DNA of 64,000 nt, taken from an uncultured Collinsella sp. GTDB lineage: Bacteria; Actinomycetota; Coriobacteriia; Coriobacteriales; Coriobacteriaceae. The position numbers and the translations under genes were made by a program. This document shows positions 43,533 through 51,047 of this stretch, one piece after another. The notes under the pieces were generated by a model that did no database searches, had not been told where the DNA came from, and saw only the letters and a program-made list of their open reading frames with translations. Positions within the stretch are counted from its first letter, which is position 1; the number at the start of each line of letters is the position of its first letter. The DNA lies in assembly GCA_900542155.1 (NCBI GenBank), contig UQMD01000001.1:186001-250000 (forward strand), written 5' to 3'.

Positions 43533-43584
43533 CGTCCAGCATCGGAACCATTAGAGACGCTATTCACTTTTCGATAGGAGCCAT

Positions 43585-43734
43585 ATGGAACTCGAGGATA
43601 TCGTTTACGAGCTCGCCTGCCTTCATGAGTCGATGCTCTTTTGCTGCATGGCGCTGAGAAGGATTATCAGGGACCTCGAAGAGGCCGAACAGCGCATCCG
43701 CGCTGAAGCGGCCGCCGCCGAACCCCCTCTTTAG
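43585..43734 (+). CDS. Small helical protein
   Basis: 49 residues, MELEDIVYELACLHESMLFC then helical, acidic sequence (DLEEAEQRIRAEAAAAE). TAGGAG lies seven bases before the ATG. It is followed by a terminator. Function unknown. Confidence 0.55.
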   Translation: MELEDIVYELACLHESMLFCCMALRRIIRDLEEAEQRIRAEAAAAEPPL

Positions 43735-43771
43735 AAAAGTACCCCGGCGATTACCACCGGGGCACTTTTAA
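43735..43771 (+). terminator. Terminator
   Basis: AAAAGTACCCCGG / CCGGGGCACTTTTA hairpin, T-rich on both sides. Confidence 0.75.
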
Positions 43772-43796
43772 ATGACGTCAGAAGCCGGCAGCCGAA

Positions 43797-44027
43797 CTAA
43801 CCATCGAACAGATCTGAATCGAAAAACCCTCTCAGAGAGACGCCAAGCCCGCCTGCGATGCGCTCGATATTCTCGATAGACACGTTTCGCTTGCCTGTCT
43901 CGACTTCGGCGAAATAGGTGCGAGACATCTCGATGGAGTATGCGAAGGCCTCTTGGCTCATGCCGAGCTCGCCCCCCAGCTCCTTAATGCGAAGCCCCAC
44001 GCGCATCTTGGGGTCAAGCTCAGTCAT
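43797..44027 (-). CDS. XRE-family repressor
   Basis: 76 residues starting MTELDPKM, with a helix-turn-helix: GGELGMSQEAFAYSIEMSRT then YFAEVETGKRNVS. AGGAGGTGCCG precedes the ATG. Divergent from a small gene, with two ATATAAGT repeats between; it probably regulates that region. Confidence 0.85.
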   Translation of the reverse strand: MTELDPKMRVGLRIKELGGELGMSQEAFAYSIEMSRTYFAEVETGKRNVSIENIERIAGGLGVSLRGFFDSDLFDG

Positions 44028-44068
44028 CGGCACCTCCTATCCACCGGTGTCAATGATTCAGGCCAACC

Positions 44069-44098
44069 CTATATAAGTCACACCTATATAAGTGACAA
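44069..44098. promoter_or_regulatory. Two direct repeats, likely XRE operator
   Basis: CTATATAAGTCACA and CTATATAAGTGACA, start to start 15 bp, in the divergent region. Confidence 0.6.
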
Positions 44099-44145
44099 TT
44101 TGAAATACAATGCAAATATTGGGGCATTGCAACCAGAAAGGAACC

Positions 44146-44295
44146 ATGGTGGATACGGAGATTCCGAAAGTGACGGACGATATGCTCTCATTGGACTTCC
44201 CCAGCGACTATGCATATATCGCAAAACCCTTTGGTCGAGGACTCCGCCCGGACAGGCAACTGCAACTTCTAAAGAACTTGCATACAGAACATTAG
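44146..44295 (+). CDS. Small protein of unknown function
   Basis: 49 residues starting MVDTEIPKVTDDMLSLDF. AGAAAGGA lies six bases before the ATG. It precedes the membrane protein gene on the same strand. No family recognised. Confidence 0.5.
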   Translation: MVDTEIPKVTDDMLSLDFPSDYAYIAKPFGRGLRPDRQLQLLKNLHTEH

Positions 44296-44310
44296 AAAGA
44301 AGGTCATACC

Positions 44311-44757
44311 ATGCGAACCTATCAACACCCGATATACCAAGACAACGCTATGGCGATTCGCGCCGAATATGATGAGGAAAAACGAGTCTTCGATTTGATG
44401 AAGAAGTTCCTCTATATCGTCGGGGCGATAACGGCGGTAGTTGTTTTCCTTTTGCTTCTCGTTAATTCCCCTGCCCTGATAACTCAGACGGGTGCAATTG
44501 GAATCGTTGCACTCGTTCCCGTCCTGCTGGCTGCAACAGCCTTTACCGGGTTCTATGTCGGCACGGTACCTGCTGGCTACATCGCCGCATGGCGTGCAAT
44601 CAAGCGCTCAAGGCTGTTCGTTTGGGGCAACGCTCTCGGACTGCTCCTCATAGCGACGCTTTTTCTTTCCATCCCGGCTGCATTTGCGCCCTTTGCCTTC
44701 CTTCTCCAGTGGTTGAAGGTATCGAATCTCAAGCGTCAGCTTGACGCGAACGCATAG
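44311..44757 (+). CDS. Small membrane protein
   Basis: 148 residues with three predicted spans (FLYIVGAITAVVVFLLLLVN, AIGIVALVPVLLAATAFTGF, GLLLIATLFLSIPAAFAPFA). AGAAAGGTC upstream. It lies 36 bases before the first surface-protein gene, possibly in one operon. Unknown role. Confidence 0.65.
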   Translation: MRTYQHPIYQDNAMAIRAEYDEEKRVFDLMKKFLYIVGAITAVVVFLLLLVNSPALITQTGAIGIVALVPVLLAATAFTGFYVGTVPAGYIAAWRAIKRSRLFVWGNALGLLLIATLFLSIPAAFAPFAFLLQWLKVSNLKRQLDANA

Positions 44758-44793
44758 CGGGGGTGCAGAGGAAAAGAAGAAAGGAAACCGCTT

Positions 44794-45975
44794 ATGCTCT
44801 TCGGACGCGAGTTCTCCCGCAAGCAGGTCTGCGCGGCTGGTGCCGGGCTTGTCTGCGCCGCGCTCCTCATCGGTGGCGGCGGCTATGCGCTTGCACATGC
44901 CGGATGGGGAGTAGGGTCGAACACTCCTGCGGTGTCCCAGAAGGCAGGCGATGAGAAGCAGGACATGGCACTCTCCCTTGAGGTGAAGGCCGAGGGATGG
45001 GATGCCGACACATCCACGCCCGTCATCGCGCATATCGAGGGCGCGGACGGCGAGGTGGACTTCTACACCGCCTTCGCCGCCAACGAGAAGGTGAGCGTAA
45101 CGGTCGGCGAGACCGGTACCTACAATGTCTCGCTCATCCCGCCGGTGAACGCCGACGGCTCCACCTACAAGGCCGCGTCCAGTGAGATCGCTGCCGTGAA
45201 GACCGATGGGAAGGCGGGCGGTACCGTCATCGCGCTTGAGAAGGTGGATGCGGACAAGGTGACGAAAGATGACCTGACGGCCATTGCCAAGGACGTTGCG
45301 GAAGCCGTGAAGAAGGGCGATTCCACCCTGACCGGAGACAAGGGCGCTGAGGTCGTGAAGAAGTTCGAGGACAACATCAAGAAGAACCCGAACGCCGATG
45401 CCGATGCCGTCGAGAAGGAGAGCGAAAAGGCGCAGGAGACGGCCAAGGAAGAGAAGTCCGATGCGAAGACACCGGAGACCTCCGACAACAAGAAGAACGA
45501 TTCAGGCTCATCCAACGGCTCCAAGAAGGATAATGGGAACAGCGGTTCCGACAGCAAGCCGAATGGAAGCAACAATAGCAACTCCGGTAGCTCCTCGAAG
45601 AAGGATGAAACCTCGACACATGTTCATAAGTATGATATCTACCATCCGGCGGTGACTCATACGGAGACCGTGCATCATCCGGCGGTGACCCATACGGAGA
45701 AAGTGTACCATCCCGCAGTGACCCATACGGAAGAGCGCTCAATTTGCAACGGCTGCGGAGCAGATATCACGGGCAATGAACAAGCTCATGCGTATAATGC
45801 ACTTATGGCAGGCAATAAAGCATGTGGCGCATATCATACGGTATACAATACCGTAACAGATTCTGCGGCATGGGAGGAAACGGTTACGATTACAGATTCT
45901 GCGGCATGGGATGAGACAGTCACTGTAACGGATTCGCCTGCTTACTACACCTGCTCCTGTGGTGCTCGCAAATAG
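44794..45975 (+). CDS. Membrane-anchored surface protein with CxxC repeats, copy 1
   Basis: 393 residues. A short N-terminus and one anchor (VCAAGAGLVCAALLIGGGGY) are followed by a beta-domain (about 60-140), a Lys/Glu/Ser-rich spacer and a tail with three YHPAVTHTE-like repeats. The end has CNGCG and CSCG, a probable zinc site, plus repeated DSAAWEETVT. The first 461 bp are identical to 46132-46592. It lacks the 42-residue cytoplasmic start of copy 2. Function unknown; likely extracellular. Confidence 0.7.
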   Translation: MLFGREFSRKQVCAAGAGLVCAALLIGGGGYALAHAGWGVGSNTPAVSQKAGDEKQDMALSLEVKAEGWDADTSTPVIAHIEGADGEVDFYTAFAANEKVSVTVGETGTYNVSLIPPVNADGSTYKAASSEIAAVKTDGKAGGTVIALEKVDADKVTKDDLTAIAKDVAEAVKKGDSTLTGDKGAEVVKKFEDNIKKNPNADADAVEKESEKAQETAKEEKSDAKTPETSDNKKNDSGSSNGSKKDNGNSGSDSKPNGSNNSNSGSSSKKDETSTHVHKYDIYHPAVTHTETVHHPAVTHTEKVYHPAVTHTEERSICNGCGADITGNEQAHAYNALMAGNKACGAYHTVYNTVTDSAAWEETVTITDSAAWDETVTVTDSPAYYTCSCGARK

Positions 45976-46014
45976 GCTGGTTCATGCTTACAGATATACA
46001 TCACGATTACTGCA

Positions 46015-47301
46015 ATGAAGAATGACAGCAATATGTTTAACGACAACAACATCGAGACTGAGGGTGCCCCGGCGGACAAGACCGCCGAAATCCCGAAGGT
46101 TGTGGATTCGACAGAAGAAGAGAACGCCAAGAAACCGCTTATGCTCTTCGGACGCGAGTTCTCCCGCAAGCAGGTCTGCGCGGCTGGTGCCGGGCTTGTC
46201 TGCGCCGCGCTCCTCATCGGTGGCGGCGGCTATGCGCTTGCACATGCCGGATGGGGAGTAGGGTCGAACACTCCTGCGGTGTCCCAGAAGGCAGGCGATG
46301 AGAAGCAGGACATGGCACTCTCCCTTGAGGTGAAGGCCGAGGGATGGGATGCCGACACATCCACGCCCGTCATCGCGCATATCGAGGGCGCGGACGGCGA
46401 GGTGGACTTCTACACCGCCTTCGCCGCCAACGAGAAGGTGAGCGTAACGGTCGGCGAGACCGGTACCTACAATGTCTCGCTCATCCCGCCGGTGAACGCC
46501 GACGGCTCCACCTACAAGGCCGCGTCCAGTGAGATCGCTGCCGTGAAGACCGATGGGAAGGCGGGCGGTACCGTCATCGCGCTTGAGAAGGTAGATGCGG
46601 ACAAGGTGACGGAGGATGAACTGACAGCCATCGCCAAGGACGTTGCGGAAGCCGTGAAGAAGGGCGATTCTACCCTGACCGGAGAGCGCGGCGTGAGGGT
46701 GGTCAACATCTTCCAGACCAATATCGGCAGCAATCCGAACGCCGATACCGATGCCGTCGAGAAGGAGACCGGGAAGGCCGAGGAGACCGCCAAGGAGGAA
46801 AAGTCCGATGCGAAGACACCGGAGACCACCGGCGGCAAGGGGGACGATGGGAAGACCGACAGCAAGCCGAGCGGCGGCAACAGCAGCAACTCCGGCTCGA
46901 ACACCAATTCAGGCGGATCATCGAAAAAGGATGACGCCCCGGCGCATCAGCACAACTGGGTAGCCCAGACAAAGACCGTCCATCACGACGCTCAGTACAA
47001 GACCGTCCACCATGACGCGGTGACGCATCAGGTATGGCATGACCCGGTAACGGAGGAACACTATATCTGCAACCAGTGCGGTGCGGATATTACGTCAGAC
47101 CCATGGGGACATATTAACAACTCTCTTATGAATGGTGGTAATTGCGGAAGCTATCACTCTATCTATGTGACTGTAAAGCAAGGGTATTCTGAAACTGTGA
47201 CCGACGAAGCAGCATGGGACGAGCAAGTGCTGGTGAGCAAGGCATGGGACGAGACCGTGACCACCGGGTACAAGTGCTCTTCCTGCGGTGCCACGAAGTA
47301 G
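46015..47301 (+). CDS. Membrane-anchored surface protein, copy 2
   Basis: 428 residues. Cytoplasmic acidic N-terminus (MKNDSNMFNDNNIETEGAPA), an anchor near 52-72 and the same beta domain as copy 1. The tail differs: VHHDAQYKTVHHDAVTHQVW, then CNQCG and CSSCG. The shared N-terminal 460 bp contrasts with tails that are only distantly alike. Start chosen as the longest frame; no strong ribosome site is seen. Confidence 0.7.
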   Translation: MKNDSNMFNDNNIETEGAPADKTAEIPKVVDSTEEENAKKPLMLFGREFSRKQVCAAGAGLVCAALLIGGGGYALAHAGWGVGSNTPAVSQKAGDEKQDMALSLEVKAEGWDADTSTPVIAHIEGADGEVDFYTAFAANEKVSVTVGETGTYNVSLIPPVNADGSTYKAASSEIAAVKTDGKAGGTVIALEKVDADKVTEDELTAIAKDVAEAVKKGDSTLTGERGVRVVNIFQTNIGSNPNADTDAVEKETGKAEETAKEEKSDAKTPETTGGKGDDGKTDSKPSGGNSSNSGSNTNSGGSSKKDDAPAHQHNWVAQTKTVHHDAQYKTVHHDAVTHQVWHDPVTEEHYICNQCGADITSDPWGHINNSLMNGGNCGSYHSIYVTVKQGYSETVTDEAAWDEQVLVSKAWDETVTTGYKCSSCGATK

Positions 47302-47410
47302 CGTCCGCCACCGAATTCCGAGTCAGAGCGCTTATATGCCAGACTGAAATCCAGCGGCGGCAAGCGCATAAATCTCAAAACCCGTCGCCCCCGAGCCGTC
47401 TCAGGCAAGG

Positions 47411-47436
47411 TTCCAAGGGGCAGCAGCCCCTTGGAA
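47411..47436. terminator. Hairpin after surface-protein genes
   Basis: TTCCAAGGGGC / GCCCCTTGGAA with an AGCA loop; no long T run. Confidence 0.5.
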
Positions 47437-47531
47437 CGCAAGGGTGCGAGGATGATGCGAGGCGTCCCAAAAAACCGGTGCGTACGTGCCATTGATACGC
47501 CCACACTCTTTTGGTGAAGCCCACTCCCCTC

Positions 47532-47639
47532 CGGTGATATACATGGCCCGGCCGCCCTCGCAGTCGATGCTCTCCACGTCGCCGAACCCTATGCGGACGG
47601 CAGCCCCTCCGCAATCTCCCTCATCATCTGTTCTCACAT
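47532..47639 (-). pseudogene. Deleted DUF2958-small gene remnant
   Basis: An ATG at 47639 in the same place as the DUF2958 start of the first copy is followed by TGA, then MMREIAEGLPS and, in another frame, VRIGFGDVESIDCEGGRAMY. So only the beginning of DUF2958 and the end of the 51-residue gene remain. Confidence 0.7.
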
Positions 47640-47902
47640 GTCTTCCTCCGTTCCGGGCACATGGCCCTTAGTATCTCGCCCCTGCGGGCAAAGCCGAATG
47701 GCGACGCCGCGCTCCGGTGCGGCTTTGCTCCCTGCAAAGCCGCACCGGAGCGAAGACGGGTCAAGGGAGGTCCATGACGGCCTCCACCAACCGGAGCGGA
47801 GCGGAGGTTTGTGCGGGGTCTCATGGGCCCCCTTGACGCGGCGTAGCGGAGGTGCCACCCGGCCGCGGAGCCGTGGCCGATTCACGGCGGACGCCGGCAG
47901 CT
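47640..47902. repeat. Duplicated 265-bp block, right copy
   Basis: Direct copy of 43267-43532. This copy contains the perfect stem GCTCCGGTGCGGCTTTGC / GCAAAGCCGCACCGGAGC with TCCCT loop, broken in the left copy. Confidence 0.85.
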
Positions 47903-47911
47903 CGAAATAGT

Positions 47912-48806
47912 TTTATCGCACTGCCCTTTCGATGAAAGCCAGCTAGCCGAAGGAGGCGGCGAGTTTGAAAGCGAATCATTCCTAGATCTATTTCTGTTTG
48001 CAAAACGCCTCGAAGGCTGCTCGGATAGGAGCATCTTCTACTACGAAGCCACCATCAAAAAAAATGCTTGAATCGTTCGATGCGCCAGCTTGTGACTTGG
48101 AAACCGAAGAAATTAGGTCCTATCTTTCCAACTATCAGCAAAAAGCCGGCGTCACTCACGTCACCGTTGATAACGTCCGAAGAATCATCTCAAGCTTCTA
48201 CTCATGGCTCGAAGACGAAGACCATATCATCAAAAGCCCGGTCAAACGCATTAAAAGAGTCAAGGCTCCACAACTCATAAGGGAAACGTATGGCGACAAA
48301 GTCGCGAGATTCTTTGCGATAACTGCGGGTTGCCCTGAAACCTTGCCCTGATCGACCTGTTGCGCTCTACCGACATGCGCGTAGGCGAAATCGTCTCGTT
48401 GGACAGGAACTCCATCGACACCATCAATCGGGAGTGCATCATACACGGCAAGGGCAATAAGAACCGCATCGTCTATTTTGATGCAAAGACTAAAGTCCAT
48501 ATTTAGAATTACCTGTCTACCCGAATGGGCAGCCCGGAAGCCCTCTTCGTGTCGAGCAAGGCGCCGCACGAGAGACTGTAAATTGGCGGCGTCGAGGCGT
48601 TGCTTAGAAACTGGAGCGCGAGCTTGATTTAGGAAGGGTCCACTCTCATAAGTTCAGAAGAACGCTTGCCACAAAGGCAATCGACAAAGGCATGCCCATC
48701 GAACAAGTCCTGGTGCTCCTTGGCCATAATAATAGATACCACATTAAGGTACGCAATGGTCGACCAGTGCAACGTCAAAGCATCCCATCTCAGATATCTA
48801 ACTTAA
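47912..48806 (+). pseudogene. XerC/D-like tyrosine recombinase, dead
   Basis: About 290 codons in three frames. FLDLFLFAKRLEGCSDRSIF, then across a frameshift in an eight-A run (48057-48064) MLESFDAPACDLETEEIRSY; later LALIDLLRSTDMRVGEIVSL, HKFRRTLATKAIDKGMPIEQ, LLGH, and finally TLRYAMVDQCNVKASHLRYL ending at 48806. At least three in-frame stops and several frameshifts show it is inactive. All catalytic blocks are still traceable. Confidence 0.85.
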
Positions 48807-49056
48807 ACGTCGTGTTTACCCACCAGTCGCTTGTACTCCTCAGCACTAATGACCGTCTTGATATCGAGGATGGATCAACATTCATATTGTTCGTCACGTC
48901 CATCCGGTCCTCCTCGCTTGAGTTAGTTGCAGTGTCGCCACGGTCGACGGTACGCTCGGTTGCACGGCACGCGCCGACGGCGTGCGCAGCGCAACCGCGC
49001 GTACCGTCGACGGGCAACGCATCTGCCAAGGCCTCGGCGATTGTCTTAGAGCACAT
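48790..49056 (-). CDS. Doubtful small gene carrying a 69-bp dyad
   Basis: An 88-codon frame starting MCSKTIAEALADALPVDGTR, overlapping the HTH gene by 11 bases. It contains a long imperfect palindrome (48943-49011). Near its end another frame reads VISAEEYKRLVGKHDV, reminiscent of Phd-type antitoxins, so a frameshift is likely. Low confidence that this is one intact protein. Confidence 0.3.
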   Translation of the reverse strand: MCSKTIAEALADALPVDGTRGCAAHAVGACRATERTVDRGDTATNSSEEDRMDVTNNMNVDPSSISRRSLVLRSTSDWWVNTTFKLDI

Positions 49057-49294
49057 CGTTGCTTTTTTCCATAGAGGCCAGGTATAAGATCAAATCGGCC
49101 TTGTCCACGCGCCAGACGCCGGCAATCTTCACGCCGCCGGCCGCCTTAAGAATCTGAATAGCCTTGGTCTTACAGACATTCAGCAACTTGGCGATATCTC
49201 GCGAGGTGGCGTATGCGGATGGCAGCTTGACGATTGCCTGGCACCACGCTTTACGCGCGATTGCGTCTCGTTTCTGCGAATCCATACCGTTCAT
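49046..49294 (-). CDS. Small HTH DNA-binding protein
   Basis: 82 residues with an excisionase-type winged helix: TSRDIAKLLNVCKTKAIQIL, then GGVKIAGVWRVDKADLILYL. AAAGGAG lies five bases before the ATG. It could regulate the island or be a second excisionase, tied to the dead recombinase next to it. Confidence 0.75.
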   Translation of the reverse strand: MNGMDSQKRDAIARKAWCQAIVKLPSAYATSRDIAKLLNVCKTKAIQILKAAGGVKIAGVWRVDKADLILYLASMEKSNDVL

Positions 49295-49411
49295 TTAGAC
49301 TCCTTTCGTTTAGTTCGAATGCAATTCCACACTACGCTTTACATAGGATGTTTTCGTATATACGCTATGAATGGAACGTAAAATTCGGTTGACAGCACTA
49401 AGGAGAGAGCT

Positions 49412-50602
49412 ATGAGTCACCCCACAATCGAAGTACCAGCACCTATAGCAGCCGAAATCAAACCGTGGACGTTGCCCTCATGTCGAGAGAAAAATTTAGA
49501 TATTTTTGGAATGGAACGCCCCGCGCTTATCTGTAAACCCCATTCGACGGCCTACGGCATCCCCTCGGGCTTCTCCACCGGGACCCTTTTAGACGTAGAT
49601 CTGACGGATCCAAAGAAAATCATTCAATTCGTCGAGCGGTACGGACTTCCCGTCACCCCATACGCGGGGCAATCAGAGCGTGTTGAAAAGCGTTTCACTT
49701 CAAACGACGTCTTCTCCGATAAACCGGAGCAAGATGGTCTAGATATTTGGTACGACGCATTGAATGCATCAGAAAGGTGCTCTGAAATCAGCCTAAACCC
49801 CGAGTGCGCCTTATTTAATAACTTCAAAGATAGGGGGCGCTCTCTGGGAACAGAAGTCGCAAACTTAATCGAAGATATTAGATACAAGAAGGAACAGGTC
49901 ATACTGTTGGACGATCTCGTTACAACGATGGCATTCATGCAATTAGCTACGCTTCTATTCACAGGCAAAGCAGCTTACGGTGACCGTGCATACGACTATG
50001 TTCTGCATCAAGTACGCATCTCCCAAAACAAGGAGATTATTGAAAACAGATTTTCGCAGCTACGTATGTCGCTCCAGATGGTCGATGCGTCTGAGCCCCA
50101 GTTAGCAGTAGCCAAACCCGGAACATTTGAAATGGACGAAGGAACCAAGATATGGGTGAGCAATCAATTCAAGACAATAGAAGTTGCCCTGGCAACATTC
50201 ATCGACCTCGCTATTAACCCTCAGCCAGAACCCCATACCTTCATTCAAGAGCAAACTTTACGTCGAATGGTCAACCGGAATTTAAACGGCCAAAACCCGA
50301 TTTACGGAAGTCTAACAAGAGCTTGGGCGATACAACTACTAGAAACCCTTGAAAGCCATTTCTCCTGGAACACTTGCCGCGAATGCGGACGACCGTACAA
50401 AATCCGCCAGCAGAGAATGAGGGCCTACGTCACGCAAGAAGACGCGAACGAAGACCGTTTCAAAGGGCGAAACAACGCTCGTGACAAAAATGGCTATTGC
50501 TGCAAAGCGCACGAACAGCGTATTCGACGCAAAAATGATAAAAGGATCAGTAACGATCAGATGGATAAAATCGCCCGGAAAATGGACGGGCACGACCAAT
50601 AA
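49412..50602 (+). CDS. Unknown protein with C-terminal CGNR-like zinc motif
   Basis: 396 residues, cytoplasmic, mostly helical. The C-terminal 80 residues hold CRECGRPYKIRQQRMR ... GYCCKAHEQRIRRKNDKR, similar in plan to CGNR zinc fingers that bind nucleic acid. The first 300 residues matched no family I know. AAGGAGAGAGC precedes the ATG. It is the last element gene before attR. GC is lower than in the rest of the element. Confidence 0.55.
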   Translation: MSHPTIEVPAPIAAEIKPWTLPSCREKNLDIFGMERPALICKPHSTAYGIPSGFSTGTLLDVDLTDPKKIIQFVERYGLPVTPYAGQSERVEKRFTSNDVFSDKPEQDGLDIWYDALNASERCSEISLNPECALFNNFKDRGRSLGTEVANLIEDIRYKKEQVILLDDLVTTMAFMQLATLLFTGKAAYGDRAYDYVLHQVRISQNKEIIENRFSQLRMSLQMVDASEPQLAVAKPGTFEMDEGTKIWVSNQFKTIEVALATFIDLAINPQPEPHTFIQEQTLRRMVNRNLNGQNPIYGSLTRAWAIQLLETLESHFSWNTCRECGRPYKIRQQRMRAYVTQEDANEDRFKGRNNARDKNGYCCKAHEQRIRRKNDKRISNDQMDKIARKMDGHDQ

Positions 50603-50654
50603 TAATGGCGAAACTATGAATTTTGATAATTCGATATAGGATCCAAAACCCGTT

Positions 50655-50690
50655 TTATTGCACACATCGTTGCACAGCCCATTGCGCACG
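50655..50690. promoter_or_regulatory. TTGCACA words near the right end
   Basis: ATTGCACACATC, GTTGCACAGCCC and ATTGCGCACGAC stand 60-90 bases inside attR, mirroring the set before the integrase. Confidence 0.5.
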
Positions 50691-50697
50691 ACAGTCA

Positions 50698-50745
50698 TAA
50701 AAAGAAAGCAGGCCAGAGAAAAACACACTCTGACCTGCTTTTTCT
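50698..50745 (-). terminator. Terminator next to tRNA-Thr
   Basis: AAAGCAGGTCAGAG / CTCTGGCCTGCTTT stem with flanking T runs on the minus strand, just after the tRNA 3' end. Confidence 0.75.
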
Positions 50746-50747
50746 TT

Positions 50748-50792
50748 CATGGAGCCAGTGACAGGAATCGAACCTGCAACCCACTGATTACA
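50748..50792. repeat. attR: 45-bp right end within tRNA-Thr
   Basis: Direct repeat of 36633-36677 with one mismatch. Its sequence rebuilds the tRNA 3' half. Confidence 0.9.
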
Positions 50793-50824
50793 AATCAGTT
50801 GCGCTACCGTTGCGCCACACTGGC
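50750..50824 (-). tRNA. tRNA-Thr (TGT anticodon), integration target
   Basis: 75 bases. Acceptor GCCAGTG/CACTGGC, anticodon loop TTTGTAA and encoded CCA. The intact gene is kept at the right end of the element. Confidence 0.95.
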
Positions 50825-50971
50825 ACACTTGGCGCTTTCGCGCGAAGCCAATTAAGAATAAAGGAATTGCGGACGAGGCGCAACAGGACGCACAGCGTTA
50901 TACAAATATGCAAAATCCAGCAACAACACGTACCAGGCCCGTTCATTTCTGTCAGTTCGCCCTCAATCTTA

Positions 50972-51043
50972 AAACCCTTCGTCAAAACGAATAGTTTTAA
51001 TTACAATGAAATGGATAAAACTATTCGTTCTGGCGAAGGGTTT
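50972..51043. promoter_or_regulatory. 27-bp inverted repeat spanning the HTH-HipA-like gene promoter
   Basis: Left arm 50972-50998 begins AAACCCTTCGTC; right arm 51017-51043 is its complement with only two mismatches, with 18 bp between. It ends 4 bases before the start codon at 51048, so a bound regulator would block transcription or translation. Confidence 0.8.
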
Positions 51044-51047
51044 CGCG

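Larger units (their letters stand above)
36633..50792. mobile_element. Integrative (mobilizable) element in tRNA-Thr
   Basis: A 14.2-kb island bounded by a 45-bp direct repeat of the tRNA-Thr(TGT) 3' end. Inside the left end is an intact tyrosine integrase, next to an excisionase-like gene. The MobC-relaxase-coupling protein block shows that it was mobilizable in trans. There are no type IV secretion genes, so it would need a helper. The relaxase-coupling region is broken, so it is probably immobile now although still excisable. Confidence 0.85.

Noticed and set aside
43297..43551. N-terminal extension of the DUF2958 frame through the repeated block
   Set aside because: The block is duplicated without the frame being kept, and a good ribosome site fixes the start at 43266.
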